Positions 49,101 to 58,655 of a stretch of 64,000 bases of DNA are shown piece after piece. The notes under the pieces are model-generated. The model was not told where the DNA came from and did not search any database. It worked only from the letters and a program-made list of their open reading frames with translations. Every line of letters begins with the position of its first letter. Positions within the stretch are counted from its first letter, which is position 1. Both the position numbers and the translations under genes were made by a program. The stretch comes from Mimachlamys varia (taxonomy: Eukaryota; Mollusca; Bivalvia; Pectinida; Pectinidae): positions 60,965,186 to 61,029,185 of the forward strand of contig OX392529.1 in the NCBI GenBank assembly GCA_947623455.1, written 5' to 3'.

Positions 49101-52100
49101 TCAAATCATAAAGAGACAATCACAATCATGATTTTTAGATTTAATCCCAGGATCTGCCATATCCTTGCAGACTTAACTCCTGAGTCATAACTTTTGAACG
49201 GTTGAGATTCCCACCCTAAAGCTATATTAATATACAATTGATAGGCATAAAGAGACAATCACATACAAGATATTATGATGGGTCCTTTAGTCATTGTGCT
49301 TTGTCTGTCGCCATGTGTACTTATCACATTTGAAACTTCTTCCCAAGTTCCACCAGTGGGATTGAGCTGAAACTTATCTTAAATAATCACAGGATGGTCC
49401 TGACCACATGTTGCTATTTTTTCGGTTCGGTCCAAAATCCGAAATGGCCGCCACAGCTGCCATTTGAAAACACATTTTAATCTTCTTCTCAAGTTCCTGT
49501 TGTGCGATTGAGCTGAAACTTACCTGAAATGATCCTGAGATGGTCCCGACCAATTGTTGTTAATTTCCCAAGATGGCCGCCATCTTAAAAACACATTTTA
49601 TACTTTAAAGGTCCACCAGTGAGATTGAGTTGAAACTTTCCTGAAATGATCCTGAGATGATTCTGGGAGATATATAGACTTATAAACAGGACTCTTGCTT
49701 AAGTTCTTGATAATTCCAGTGTAAGGACACAACAACAAAAGCTATCGATTCTAGTACATTCAATTCAGGTGACAGTTAAGGCCCATGGGCCTCTTGTTTC
49801 TCAGTTAAACTTGAAAACAGATGAGATACCAACCAATTAACCAAACTTTTAATTTATACTGATATATTGCTTCATTGTTTGGTCTAGGGGCCTGTCCCTG
49901 TTCCATGGGATCTTTTTGGAAAATATTTTTCCCTAATAAACTAGATACCGATGTATCCGGGTGAGTGATATCGGCCCTCTGGGCCTCTTGTTTTATAGTT
50001 GTGGTAATTTTGTTATAATTATAGCATTTTGCTTCAACAGCCAGTCAGATTTCCCAGAAAATAAAGTCTACATATAAAGTATCGACCAGCAAGATTGTAT
50101 CCAGCTTCCGCAACCCTTCTCCCATCTATGCGGTTGCCCGTGACTACCGAGGACATCGCGATGGAGTCTGGGAAGTCACTGTTGCACGATCAGACCAACA
50201 GCTTATTGGCACAGCTTCAGCAGGTAAGTTATTCATTATCTTATTTAACAAGACTAGAAATATTTGGTCACTGTACACTTTTTTATTAAACTAAATCACA
50301 AACTTAACAAGATTTTATTCAAACAATGTGTATTAAAATCCTATGAGAGTTGTCTACCCTTTGTGTTGACAGATCACACGGCACGTGTCTGGTGTATACA
50401 CTCAGGGACCTGTCTACTACAGTTTGATATTAGTATCAGACTATTAGAATCACATCCTATTGAGAGTTGTCTACCCTTTGTTTTGACAGATCACACGGCA
50501 CGTGTCTGGTGTATACACTCAGGGACCTGTCTACTACGTACAATATAAGTATCGGAGTATTAGAATCGCCTCCTTTGAGAGTTGTCTACCCTTTGTTTTG
50601 ACAGATCACACGGCACGTGTCTGGTTTTTACACTCAGGGACCTGTCTACTACAGTACAATATAAGTATTGGAGTATTAGAATCGCCTCCTTTGAGAGTTG
50701 TCTACCCTTTGTGTTGACAGATCACACCGCACGTGTCTGGTGTATACACTCAGGCACCTGTCTACTGCAGTACCAGGGACATCAAGGTTCAGTGAACTCC
50801 ATTCGCTTCCACCCTGCTCAGGAGCTGGCCCTTACCGCTTCTGGAGATCAAACCGCTCACATCTGGGGGGCACATGTCAGCATCCCCTCAATAGAGGTAA
50901 ACATTGGGGGCTCACATCTTCATCCCCTCTATAGAGGTGAACATGGGGGGCTAACATCTGCATCCCCTCTATAGAGGTAAACATTGGGGGCTCACATCTA
51001 CATCCCCTTAATAGAGGTAAACATTTGGGGCTCACATCTACATCCCCTCAATAGAGGTAAACATTGAGGGCTCACATCTACATCCCCTCTATAGAGGTAA
51101 ACATTGGGGATCACATCTACATCCCCTCTATAGAGGTAAACATTGGGGGATCATATCTACATCCCCTCAATAGAGGTAAACATTGGGGGCTCACATCTAC
51201 ATCCCCTCTCTAGAGGTAAACATTGGGGGATCATATCTACATCCCCTCAATAGAGGTAAACATTGGGGGCTCACATCTACATCCCCTCTATAGAGGTAAA
51301 CATTGGGGGCTCACATCTACATCCCCTCAATAGAGGTAAACATTGGGGGATCATATCTACATCCCCTCTATAGAGGTAAACATTGGGGGATCATATCTAC
51401 ATCCCCTCAATAGAGGTAAACATTGGGGGCTCACATCTACATCCCCTCAATAGAGGTAAACATTGGGGGCTCACATCTACATCCCCTCTATAGAGGTAAA
51501 CATTGGGGGCTCATATCTACATCCCCGCTATAGAGGTAAACATTGGGGGCTCACATCTACATCCCCTCAATAGAGGTAAACATTGGGGGCTCATATCTAC
51601 ATCCCCGCTATAGAGGTAAACATTGGGGCCTCACATCTACATCCCCTCAATAGAGGTAAACATTGGGGCCTCACATCTACATCCCCGCTATAGAGGTAAA
51701 CATTGGGGGATCATATCTACATCCCCTCTATAGAGGTAAACATTGGGGGATCATATCTACATCCCCTCAATAGAGGTAAACATTGGGGGCTCACATCTAC
51801 ATCCCCTCAATAGAGGTAAACATTGGGGGCTCACATCTACATCCCCTCAATAGAGGTAAACATTGGGGGCTGACATCTACATCCACTCAATAGAGGTAAA
51901 CATTGGGGGCTGACATCTACATCCCCTCTATAGAGGTAAACATTGGGGGCTTACATCTACATCCCCTCAATAGAGGTAAACATTGGGGGATCATATCTAC
52001 ATCCCCTCAATAGAGGTAAACATTGGGGGCTCACATCTACATCCCCTCAATAGAGGTAAACATTGGGGGATCATATCTACATCCCCTCAATAGAGGTAAA

Positions 52101-55100
52101 CATTGGGGGCTCACATCTACATCCCCTCTATAGAGATAAACATTGGGGGCTCACATCTACATCCCCTCAATAGAGGTAAACATTGGGGGCTCACATCTAC
52201 ATCCCCTCAATAGAGGTAAACATTGGGGGCTCACATCTACTTCCCCTCAATAGAGGTAAACATTGGGGGCTCACATCTACATCCCCTCAATAGAGGTAAA
52301 CATTGGGGGCTCACATTTACATCCCCTCAATAGAGATAAACATTAGGGGCTGACATCTACATCCACTCAATAGAGGTAAACATTGGGGGCTCACATCTAC
52401 ATCCCCTCAATAGAGGTAAACATTGGGGGCTCACATCTACATCCCCTCAATAGAGGTAAACATTGGGGGCTCACATCTACATCCCCTCAATAGAGGTAAA
52501 CATTGGGGGCTCACATCTACTTCCCCTCAATAGAGGTAAACATTGGGGGCTCACATCTACATCCCCTCAATAGAGGTAAACATTGGGGGCTCACATTTAC
52601 ATCCCCTCAATAGAGATAAACATTAGGGGCTCACATCTACATCCCCTCAATAGAGGTAAACATTGGGGGATCATATCTACATCCCCTCAATAGAGGTAAA
52701 CATTGGGGGCTCACATCTACATCCCCTCAATAGAGGTAAACATTGGGGGCTCACATCTACTTCCCCTCAATAGAGGTAAACATTGGGGGCTCACATCTAC
52801 ATCCCCTCAATAGAGGTAAACATTGGGGGCTCACATTTACATCCCCTCAATAGAGATAAACATTAGGGGCTGACATCTACATCCACTCAATAGAGGTAAA
52901 CATTGGGGGCTCACATCTACATCCCCTCAATAGAGGTAAACATTGGGGGATCATATCTACATCCACCCTATAGAGGTAAACATTGGGGGCTGACATCTAC
53001 ATCCACTCAATAGAGGTAAACATTGGGGGCTCACATCTACATCCCCTCAATAGAGGTAAACATTGGGGGCTCACATCTGCATCCCCTCTATAGAGGTAAA
53101 CATGGGGGGCTAACATCTGCATCCCCTCAATAGAGGTAAACATTTGGGGCTCACATCTGCATCCCCTCAATAGAGGTAAACATGTGGGGCTCATATCTAC
53201 ATCCCTTCAATAGAGGTAAACATTGGGGGCTCACATCTATATCCCTTCAATAGAGGTAAACATGTGGGGCTCATATCTACATCCCCTCTATAGAGGTAAA
53301 CATTGGGGGCTCACATCTTCATCCCCTCAATAGAGGTAAACATGTGGGGCTCATATCTACATCCCTTTTCAAGGAGAACTTTGAGGGCTCAGGTCAATAT
53401 ACATTTTAGATACAATATATTATCCAAACATATAGATAGATTATCTATTGATAAATTGTGTTATTATTGGTATTTATTTTTTCCCACTGACAAATAGGAA
53501 ACATAATACGATGTCTATAGAAGTAAACATGAAGTGTATTAAGTAACTGTGTAAGTAACTGTGTAAGTAACTGTGTAAGTAACTGTGTAAGTAACTGTTG
53601 ATCTGTCATTAACATATTAATCAGTTGTCGATGTGACTTTTACAGAGATCTCACTCCTCTGGCGAGGACGACCTTGAGGGGTCAGAGAAGGAGGACTCCG
53701 CTGATGGTAAAGTATCCGTGGGACTAGGGTATCTGTAAACTAGAGGATAAGGCCATACAGGGCAAATAGCTTAAACAAGTCAACCCGTTTATGGCAATAA
53801 AAGACTCTAGTTACCAACAAGATAAAATATATCATAACCATTGTCACAGCAGTAAAATACTTCTGTTACTGCTTTACAAAAGAAAAGTCCCATAAATGTT
53901 ATATATTGAAATGCATTTTACAAAATGACAGTTCTTTTAAGTCTGAATACTTACCAACTCTTCCCTAGTTAGGAGTGAGAATACTTAAATGTTGGCACTA
54001 TGAGTTTGAATTTGAGGATGGCCTAGGATATATGGCCTCAGACTACAATTAATTCTACTATATGTTACTACTAAAGGAAATCAAAAATTAAAATATTTTA
54101 AAACTTTCCACTGGGCCTGGTTCCTATTTGACATTGTAGATCTAACCAAACTGACGCTACAGTGACTGGAAAGTACATCATGACCTGCATTTAAGAAAGA
54201 TAATTTAATTTGAATGTCACTTGAATGTCACTGCCCTTCATTTATAGGGAAAAATACCAAAAATCACAAAATATTAATGCGCAAGCCTCATCGCTCTATG
54301 TGTCCTGCTGCCAAAAAAAACCAACTTGAAAACTGTGTCAAATAAATTTAATCACTAGAATGGATATTGGTGAACAATTCTATGTAAAGAAACTGTACAT
54401 ATCAGTCATAGATCAGTCAGGAAAAATTATTTAGTAACCCACCTTAAATGTCCTTATGCACTACATTGTTGTACAATGACCCGGAAGTTTTATTGTGGTC
54501 TGAGGCCAAATGACTTGACAGGGGAAGTAACTCTAAGTTAGAAAATGTCCATATTGATGTGTCGTCTGATTATAGAAGGGGGAAATCCAAACTTGTGTAA
54601 AATACTATTTATCATGATAACAACTGATGCAGCAGGGCTCTTTTTCTTAAAGGCTGGTTAAATCAATGGTCCTCATGAGCACTTGACCTAGGGAGTTCAA
54701 CTGACCAATGGTCAAGCAGCATATCTCCCATGTTTAGGTGTACTATTTACAACAAGGGGAATGATTCAAGATCCTTTGGTCTCATTTTACTCAGTTTCAA
54801 CAACTGCTAATATCAAATTGACACAATAACCTGAGGAACTCGGAACTAGTACCCACCATTTTCAAAGGGTTTTACTCCTGACAAATATTGTAGACCAAAC
54901 CAACTTTTAAGATTTATCATAAGGTCACTTCCGGTAAATTCACAAAAATTAGACAAACACAAAATAAAGCCGATATAGGGTACTAACATAGCAATCTATA
55001 ATGGCTTTTGTTGATTTGTAGACTTCTACCACTAGCCCTTCACCTCTCAGTTGTCAGTTCGAAACCCACGTGGGGCAGTTACCGGGTACTGCATGACCTT

Positions 55101-58100
55101 AGGTTAGTGGTCCCCCCTGGGAACCTGGAACATCCTTAAATGACCCTGGCTGTTAATAGGATGTAAAACACAATAAACCAAACCACCGTACCAATCTGTA
55201 ATGAGTTTTGTTGGTTTGTAGATTTTCTGGAATCTACTCCTGAGGAAAGTTCGCTGAGAACGCCCTCTCTGGAGCTGACTGGGCACAACGGCGTGGTGGT
55301 GTCTGCTGATTGGATGGCTGCTGGAGGTCAGGTGATCACGGCATCATGGGACAGGACGGCCATCTTGTTTGACGCGGAGTCAGGAGAGCTGATAAATACC
55401 CTAACAGGTATCCAAGGCAGTGATGGCATGGCTGGACTTAACACTGGCAATTCTTCTCCATTGTTACAGTCAGGCATACAATCTCATGAGATTCCCTTGA
55501 CAAGATTGCAGTCTAAATTCACTCTCTCACACTTCTGATTTCAAATTTGGGGATATTCTGATGTTCAGGTTTCACAAGTCTAAACTTTTAATATGTCTAC
55601 CTAGCCTACCTAGCAATACAAAGTGGGAAGTGATACTGTGAAAGTTGATATTTAGTCAGCCTCTAAACTGTTCATGGTGTGAAAATATTTGCGCTGTCAG
55701 TCTTGTTGTACTGTGTACCTTTAATTCCATTATACACTGTAGAGTTTGAGTGGTGTTAAATATGTCCGTGTGTGGATATATTTGCTGAGATGTAATGTAA
55801 GTAAAAATGTTCACTCCGTGAATTATTCTATTTTTACAGTATGATAACATTGATCTGTTACAAAGATAGTGCCTAATTGTTGTGGAGCACTAATGTAAAA
55901 TATATCTATCATAGGTAATGTCCACAAAATGTATTACTATCATCTACCTGGAACATAATTATTATTATTATTATACATGTACAATTGTATTTATGATTTC
56001 TACATGACAAAAATTGGCTGATAAGATATCTAGAATCTTTATCAAGAGTACGAGTCAATATATTGAGTGTATATTGTGGTGTTGACAGGACACGACCAAG
56101 AGCTGACAGAGGTACGGGCACACCCCACACAGAGGATGGTCGTCACCTCGTCTAAAGACACGACCTTCAGACTCTGGGACTTCCGCGACCCCAATATGAT
56201 TGTCAATGTTTTCCAGGGCCATACACAGTAAGTCTCATTGTCAAATGACACCAGTTTCAAGGTCATACATTGTGTGCCACTGGGTCCAAGGTCATACATT
56301 GTGTACCACTAGGTCCAAGGTCATACATTGTGTACCACTCCAAGGTAATTACATTGTGTGCCACTAGGTCCAAGGTCATACATTGTGTACCACTAGGTCG
56401 AAGGTCATACATTGTGTACCACTAGGTCGAAGGTCATACATTGTGTACCACTAGGTCCAAGGTCATACATTGTGTACCACTAGGTCCAAGGTCATACATT
56501 GTGTACCACTAGGTCCAAGGTCATACATTGTGTACCACTAGGTCCAAGGTCATACATTGTGCCACTAGGTTCAAGGTCACTTGAAGTAAGAATCAATGTC
56601 AGATGCCGCTTGATGTAAGGTCATACATTGTCCCAAAGCAATTCCCTTCCATTAACACATTGGAGAATAAGGAAAGGCGTTGATAGAGTGATGCTTAAGT
56701 TTAAAAAAGAAACGAGCTCAAACGTGTTGAAGGTATTGTCATACCAAGCAGTCGTATGAAGTTTCAGAAGATCCCAATAAGAGATGAAGTCAACAAAGAG
56801 TTATCAATGTTCTACAGACGGAATCATATATCCTCTCGGACTTGTGTTGCTAAGGGATATAGGTTCTAAGCTATCCTTTTGTCAAATGAACAGAATGTGC
56901 ACAAGTTTCAAAGAAAGTTGTTTAGGAACAAGGATTTATTCATGCTAAGCTCTGTTTTAATTGTAGACCTGTGACCAGTGCTGTGTTTGCAGGAAGTGAC
57001 AAGGTCGTGTCCGGGAGTGATGACCGCACCATCAAGGTCTGGGATATAAAGAACATGCGATCTCCCATCTCGGCCATCCGATCTGACTCCTCCGTCAATA
57101 GGTTAGTGAGTGGATGAGAGGGAAGTAATATAGATACTGGACAGAGAAGAACTGATACTTACTTTGTTAGATGGTGTAAGGGTAGGCCGTGGTCACCATG
57201 GCCACCACAGGTGACTCTTATGCCAGAAGTCAAAGTAGCTTAACACATCCACAACTGAAGTGACTTACATACACAAATAGTTGGCTTATAACAGTTTAAG
57301 TAAAAGTAAGTAAGTCAAACGTTACAGAGTGTGAGAGATATTACTGCCAGTGCTATTCTCACACTGGTTTAACTATAGGCCTACCTCAAAAGTGTTGTTA
57401 TCTCCCTTGTTTGCCATATCATGACTACATTGGGAAGCGTTCTTGAAACAAATTTGCACCATGTAAGTATGACATCATAATGGGAATGACGTTATCCAAT
57501 TGTCACCTGCGCCAAATCGTCACAAAATTACTTCCCGGAAGTCCATCTTGTATCCACCATTGTGGCCTACCAATTAACAGCACTTTTGGGAAAGGTCTAT
57601 ATAAGAGTTACTTCCCTTTGAATAAGCAGTCTTTACTTGTTTCACCAAAATTTATGAGAATGATGAATTCTGTAGAGTTTCACCTAACAATCCTCGATTG
57701 TGTTTTTAGATTGTCTGTGTCCCAGGCACATAGCATGATCGCCATTCCACATGACAACCGACACATCCGTCTCTACGATATCCATGGTAACAGAATTGGA
57801 CGGTTGCCACGCAGTAACAGACAGGTAATTCTTTCACTGTAGCCCTTGACAACGGACATGTCTGTCTGTTCATACTGATTATAATTCACTGTAGCCCTTG
57901 ACAACGGACACGTCTGTCTGTTCATACTGATCATAATTCACTTTAGCCCTTGACAACGGACATGTCTGTCTGTTCATACTGATTATAATTCACTGTAGCC
58001 CTTGACAACAGACACATCTGTCTGTTCATGCTGATTATAATTCACTGTAGCCCTTGACAACAAACATGTCTGTCTGTTCATACTGATTATAATTCTCTTG

Positions 58101-58655
58101 TTACCCTTGACAACAAACATGTCTGTCTTTCATACTGATCATATAACAGGTTTAGTTGGAATATTCTAATACAGTTGCTTGAGTTTCTGTCAGTAAATAA
58201 TATATATATGTAAGGAGTCGCCCATTGCTGAATGTAATGGAAGTATACCAACGTTTTTCTCAACTGTTTGTAAACAATACAAATAACTTACTTGTTGTTA
58301 GACTGACTGGCAACTTTTTTAAGCAGTCGGCCATGGCCATACACATATACATTTCAGGGATGTTGTTCTGTATATGTTTAAGGGATGTTGTTCTGTATAT
58401 GTTTAAGGGATGTTGTTCTGTATATGTTTAAGGGATGTTGTTCTGTATATGTTTAAGGGATGTTGTTCTGTATATGTTTAAGGGATGTTGTTCTGTATAT
58501 GTTTAAGGGATGTTGTTCTGTATATGTTTCAGGGCCACACTAAGATGGTAACAGCTGTGGCATGGGCTGACGATCACCCGATCTGTAACTTGTTTACCTG
58601 TGGTTTTGACAGACAGGTGTTTGGATGGAACATCAATATACACAGCAAGGAATAG
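33962..58655 (+). CDS. WDR37: WDR37, WD repeat-containing protein 37 (complete, 11 coding exons)
   Basis: Exons: 33962-34107, 39234-39304, 48133-48249, 50041-50223, 50721-50896, 53646-53706, 55222-55407, 56089-56227, 56967-57101, 57710-57824, 58533-58655. All introns are GT-AG and phases agree; 1,452 nt give 483 residues (human protein 494, from memory). Residues 1-70 hold a disordered start and a helix ([20 protein letters not shown]). [16 protein letters not shown] lies near 119-134. Seven WD40 repeats follow from about residue 146: [55 protein letters not shown], a degenerate sixth, and [12 protein letters not shown]. In vertebrates WDR37 binds and stabilises PACS1/PACS2 and affects ER calcium handling. 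ATG 33962 has MP like human, but in-frame ATGs follow at codons 10 and 33. Tandem repeats crowd its splice sites. Confidence 0.93.
34108..38960. other. WDR37 intron 1, no nested gene seen
   Basis: Most of this 5.1-kb intron is unique AT-rich DNA. A plus-strand frame of 107 codons at 36085-36408 shows no recognisable domain and has random-looking composition. Only the 3' end holds a structured feature, the 35-bp array. Confidence 0.45.
38964..39212 (+). repeat. 35-bp minisatellite, 7 copies, next to the exon 2 acceptor
   Basis: The unit contains ATGCGAAGCTGATCTTTCCA and then TCTGTTATACATTTC. The first unit and the partial unit after the array both read ATGCAAAGCT. The acceptor AG follows 21 bp after that, so the array is part of, or seeded from, the sequence next to the splice site. 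Confidence 0.93.
39234..39304 (+). CDS. WDR37: WDR37 exon 2
   Basis: The acceptor is CATCATTTTTCAG|G and the donor ACAT|GTGAGTAT; 71 nt. It encodes [20 protein letters not shown] and then NLT, the conserved helix that precedes the propeller in WDR37. Confidence 0.9.
39731..39819. repeat. Inverted repeat, about 22-bp arms, in WDR37 intron 2
   Basis: TTTCATATGAGATTGATGAAA pairs with TTTTCATCAATCTCATGATT across a 38-bp loop. It may be the core of a small inverted-repeat element; flanks were not resolved. Confidence 0.6.
40352..40466. repeat. 115-bp stem-loop, about 45-bp arms, in WDR37 intron 2
   Basis: The left arm starts ATACCAAATATATTTCA and ends TTTTGATATTTTT; the right arm is its reverse complement with a few mismatches, ending AAATATATTTGGTAT. 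The loop is about 25 bp. This shape fits a foldback MITE; A/T bases flank both ends. Confidence 0.7.
40690..47400 (+). repeat. 38-bp minisatellite, about 177 copies, in WDR37 intron 2
   Basis: The unit contains CAGTAGTGTCCCAGCCCTGT and then CACAGTAATGGGTGTGTA. This is the largest array in the window. Rare variants (GTATTCCAG, GTCCTCGCCC, TGCCCAGCCC, AATGTGTCTG) occur in the same order near 40980-41290 and near 43830-44140. GTCCTCGCCC at about 41185 and 44031 gives a 2,846-bp higher-order duplication. Other sets (AATCTGTGTG, GTGTGAACAG) also recur. No open frame of note crosses it. Confidence 0.96.
47420..48025 (+). repeat. 16-bp short tandem repeat in WDR37 intron 2
   Basis: The unit is CTGTACCTATATGACC. 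The left half mixes in CTCTGATAAC variants and is degenerate; the right half (from about 47750) is homogeneous. It starts about 20 bp after the 38-bp array and ends about 105 bp before exon 3. Confidence 0.9.
48133..48249 (+). CDS. WDR37: WDR37 exon 3
   Basis: The acceptor is GATATTACAG|TAC and the donor AGAT|GTAAGTGG; 117 nt. It encodes [18 protein letters not shown], which completes the helix begun in exon 2, and then an acidic linker ending VNKPKR. It is the least conserved exon besides exon 1. Confidence 0.85.
48294..49033 (+). repeat. 31-bp minisatellite, about 24 copies, in WDR37 intron 3
   Basis: The unit contains GAGTTTTATTATTGGTTTAT and then ATATTTACAC. Because 31 is not a multiple of three and the unit lacks stops, all three plus frames read through it, giving frames of up to 217 codons of [18 protein letters not shown] type. 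It is repeat translation, not a membrane protein gene. Confidence 0.95.
49260..50010 (+). repeat. Interspersed repeats in WDR37 intron 3
   Basis: At 49340-49680 a subunit with GGGATTGAGCTGAAACTT or close variants occurs three times, followed by AAGATGGCCGCC blocks. The element closes with AAGGCCCATGGGCCTCTTGT at about 49779. A shorter copy of the close (CCCTCTGGGCCTCTTGTTTT) ends near 49994. It is the same family as 33112-33412. Confidence 0.6.
50041..50223 (+). CDS. WDR37: WDR37 exon 4
   Basis: The acceptor is TTGCTTCAACAG|CC and the donor TCAGCAG|GTAAGTT; 183 nt. It encodes [20 protein letters not shown] and the first WD40 strands, [13 protein letters not shown], ending LIGTASA. The STSKIVSSF block is a hallmark of WDR37. 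Confidence 0.93.
50345..50692 (+). pseudogene. Three extra copies of the exon 5 acceptor plus first 53 exon bases
   Basis: Units at 50345-50461, 50462-50576 and 50577-50692 (117, 115, 116 bp) each hold a polypyrimidine tract, an acceptor GACAG and the exon start encoding DHTARVW and SGTCLL, then intron-like sequence. The real exon start (50721) lies in the fourth unit. If the first acceptor (50373) were used and read through, the second copy would be entered in frame and then meet TAA; the third copy ends in TGA. All three copies are therefore decoys that would truncate the protein after the first WD40 repeat unless skipped. Confidence 0.88.
50721..50896 (+). CDS. WDR37: WDR37 exon 5
   Basis: The acceptor is GTGTTGACAG|AT and the donor AATAGAG|GTAAAC; 176 nt, leaving phase 0. 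It encodes [20 protein letters not shown], then [26 protein letters not shown], and ends [10 protein letters not shown]. The last ~32 bases match the unit of the following 40-bp array, so the exon end and its donor are the first unit of that array. Confidence 0.9.
50865..53364 (+). repeat. 40-bp minisatellite, about 62 copies, each carrying the exon 5 donor
   Basis: The unit runs GTAAACATTGGGGGCTCACA, TCTACATCCCCTCAATAGAG. It begins inside exon 5 and fills most of intron 5. Nearly every unit contains ATAGAG|GTAAAC, the same junction used as the exon 5 donor. Variants (CTATAG for CAATAG, GATCATATC for GCTCACATC) alternate in sets, and three-unit blocks repeat. Three units are 120 bp, so a frame without stops can run for some distance, but there is no sign of coding use. 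Confidence 0.96.
53538..53599 (+). repeat. 12-bp tandem repeat of a donor-like sequence
   Basis: About five units of GTGTAAGTAACT lie 46-108 bp before exon 6. Each contains GTAAGTAA, close to a consensus 5' splice site, so the repeat is a string of potential U1 binding sites. Confidence 0.85.
53646..53706 (+). CDS. WDR37: WDR37 exon 6
   Basis: The acceptor is GTGACTTTTACAG|AG and the donor CTGATG|GTAAAG; 61 nt. It encodes [20 protein letters not shown], the acidic loop between WD40 repeats 2 and 3, matching the SGEDE-rich loop of vertebrate WDR37 in place and character. Confidence 0.85.
53710..54985. other. WDR37 intron 6, first part, no feature recognised
   Basis: Unique sequence with no tandem array, tRNA-like head or open frame of interest before the SINE near 55 kb. 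Confidence 0.4.
54992..55227 (+). mobile_element. SINE in WDR37 intron 6, flanked by a 36-bp direct repeat that includes the exon 7 acceptor
   Basis: The element (about 55028-55191) has a tRNA-like end with CAGTTCGAAACCCACGTGGG and a 3' region CCTTAAATGACCCTGGCTGT, TAATAGGATGTAAAAC, AATAAACCAAACC, which I recognise as a common mollusc SINE. It is flanked by CAATCTATAATGGCTTTTGT at 54992 and CAATCTGTAATGAGTTTTGT at 55192. The repeats extend about 36 bp through TTGTAGA with about five mismatches. The right copy contains the real exon 7 acceptor; the left is a decoy 200 bp upstream. Confidence 0.75.
55222..55407 (+). CDS. WDR37: WDR37 exon 7
   Basis: The acceptor is TTGGTTTGTAG|AT and the donor CTAACAG|GTATCC; 186 nt. 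It encodes an acidic stretch, then [40 protein letters not shown] and LINTLT: the third WD40 repeat. Confidence 0.92.
56089..56227 (+). CDS. WDR37: WDR37 exon 8
   Basis: The acceptor is GTGTTGACAG|GA and the donor ACACA|GTAAGTC; 139 nt. It encodes [35 protein letters not shown] and NVFQGHT: the fourth WD40 repeat and the start of the fifth. [12 protein letters not shown] is nearly invariant in the family. Confidence 0.93.
56255..56580 (+). repeat. 29-bp minisatellite, about 11 copies, just after the exon 8 donor
   Basis: The unit contains AAGGTCATACATTGTGTACC and then ACTAGGTCC. The array begins about 28 bp after the donor of exon 8. A diverged half unit lies near 56616-56632. Confidence 0.93.
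56967..57101 (+). CDS. WDR37: WDR37 exon 9
   Basis: The acceptor is TTTTAATTGTAG|AC and the donor CAATAG|GTTAGT; 135 nt. It encodes [40 protein letters not shown] and SSVN: the rest of WD40 repeat 5 and the start of repeat 6. Confidence 0.93.
57710..57824 (+). CDS. WDR37: WDR37 exon 10
   Basis: The acceptor is GTGTTTTTAG|ATT and the donor AGACAG|GTAATTC; 115 nt, leaving phase 0. It encodes [38 protein letters not shown], the sixth repeat. IALPHDNRQVRLFD is the vertebrate equivalent as I recall it. Confidence 0.92.
57835..58139 (+). repeat. 52-bp minisatellite, about 6 copies, just after the exon 10 donor
   Basis: The unit contains CACTGTAGCCCTTGACAACG, GACATGTCTGTCTGTTCATA and CTGATTATAATT. 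It begins 10 bp after the donor and decays toward its right end. Confidence 0.93.
58357..58532 (+). repeat. 25-bp minisatellite, 7 copies, ending in the exon 11 acceptor
   Basis: The unit is GGGATGTTGTTCTGTATATG plus TTTAA. The last unit ends TATATGTTTCAG, the acceptor itself, and the sequence before the first unit (ATACATTTCAG) is a similar acceptor. The repeats thus start and end with a CAG, while the internal units read TAA in its place. Confidence 0.94.
58533..58655 (+). CDS. WDR37: WDR37 exon 11 (last coding exon and stop)
   Basis: The acceptor is TATGTTTCAG|GG; 123 nt including TAG at 58653-58655. It encodes [40 protein letters not shown]: the seventh WD40 repeat, with the [12 protein letters not shown] block that is highly conserved in WDR37. 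Confidence 0.93.
   Translation, partial: GHTKMVTAVAWADDHPICNLFTCGFDRQVFGWNINIHSKE

Noticed and set aside
48458..49111. Open frame of 217 codons rich in [15 protein letters not shown] hydrophobic repeats
   Set aside because: It is read-through of a stop-free 31-bp minisatellite in WDR37 intron 3; all three plus frames are open over the same bases and no start context or domain exists.
50264..50974. Overlapping frames with repeated DHTARVW peptides that could suggest a separate WD40 gene
   Set aside because: The repeats are duplicated acceptor-plus-exon fragments of WDR37 exon 5; linkers between them are intron sequence and carry stops or frameshifts.
57480..57842. 120-codon plus-strand frame
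   Set aside because: Only its last third (57710-57824) is coding, as WDR37 exon 10; the rest is intron 9 read-through.
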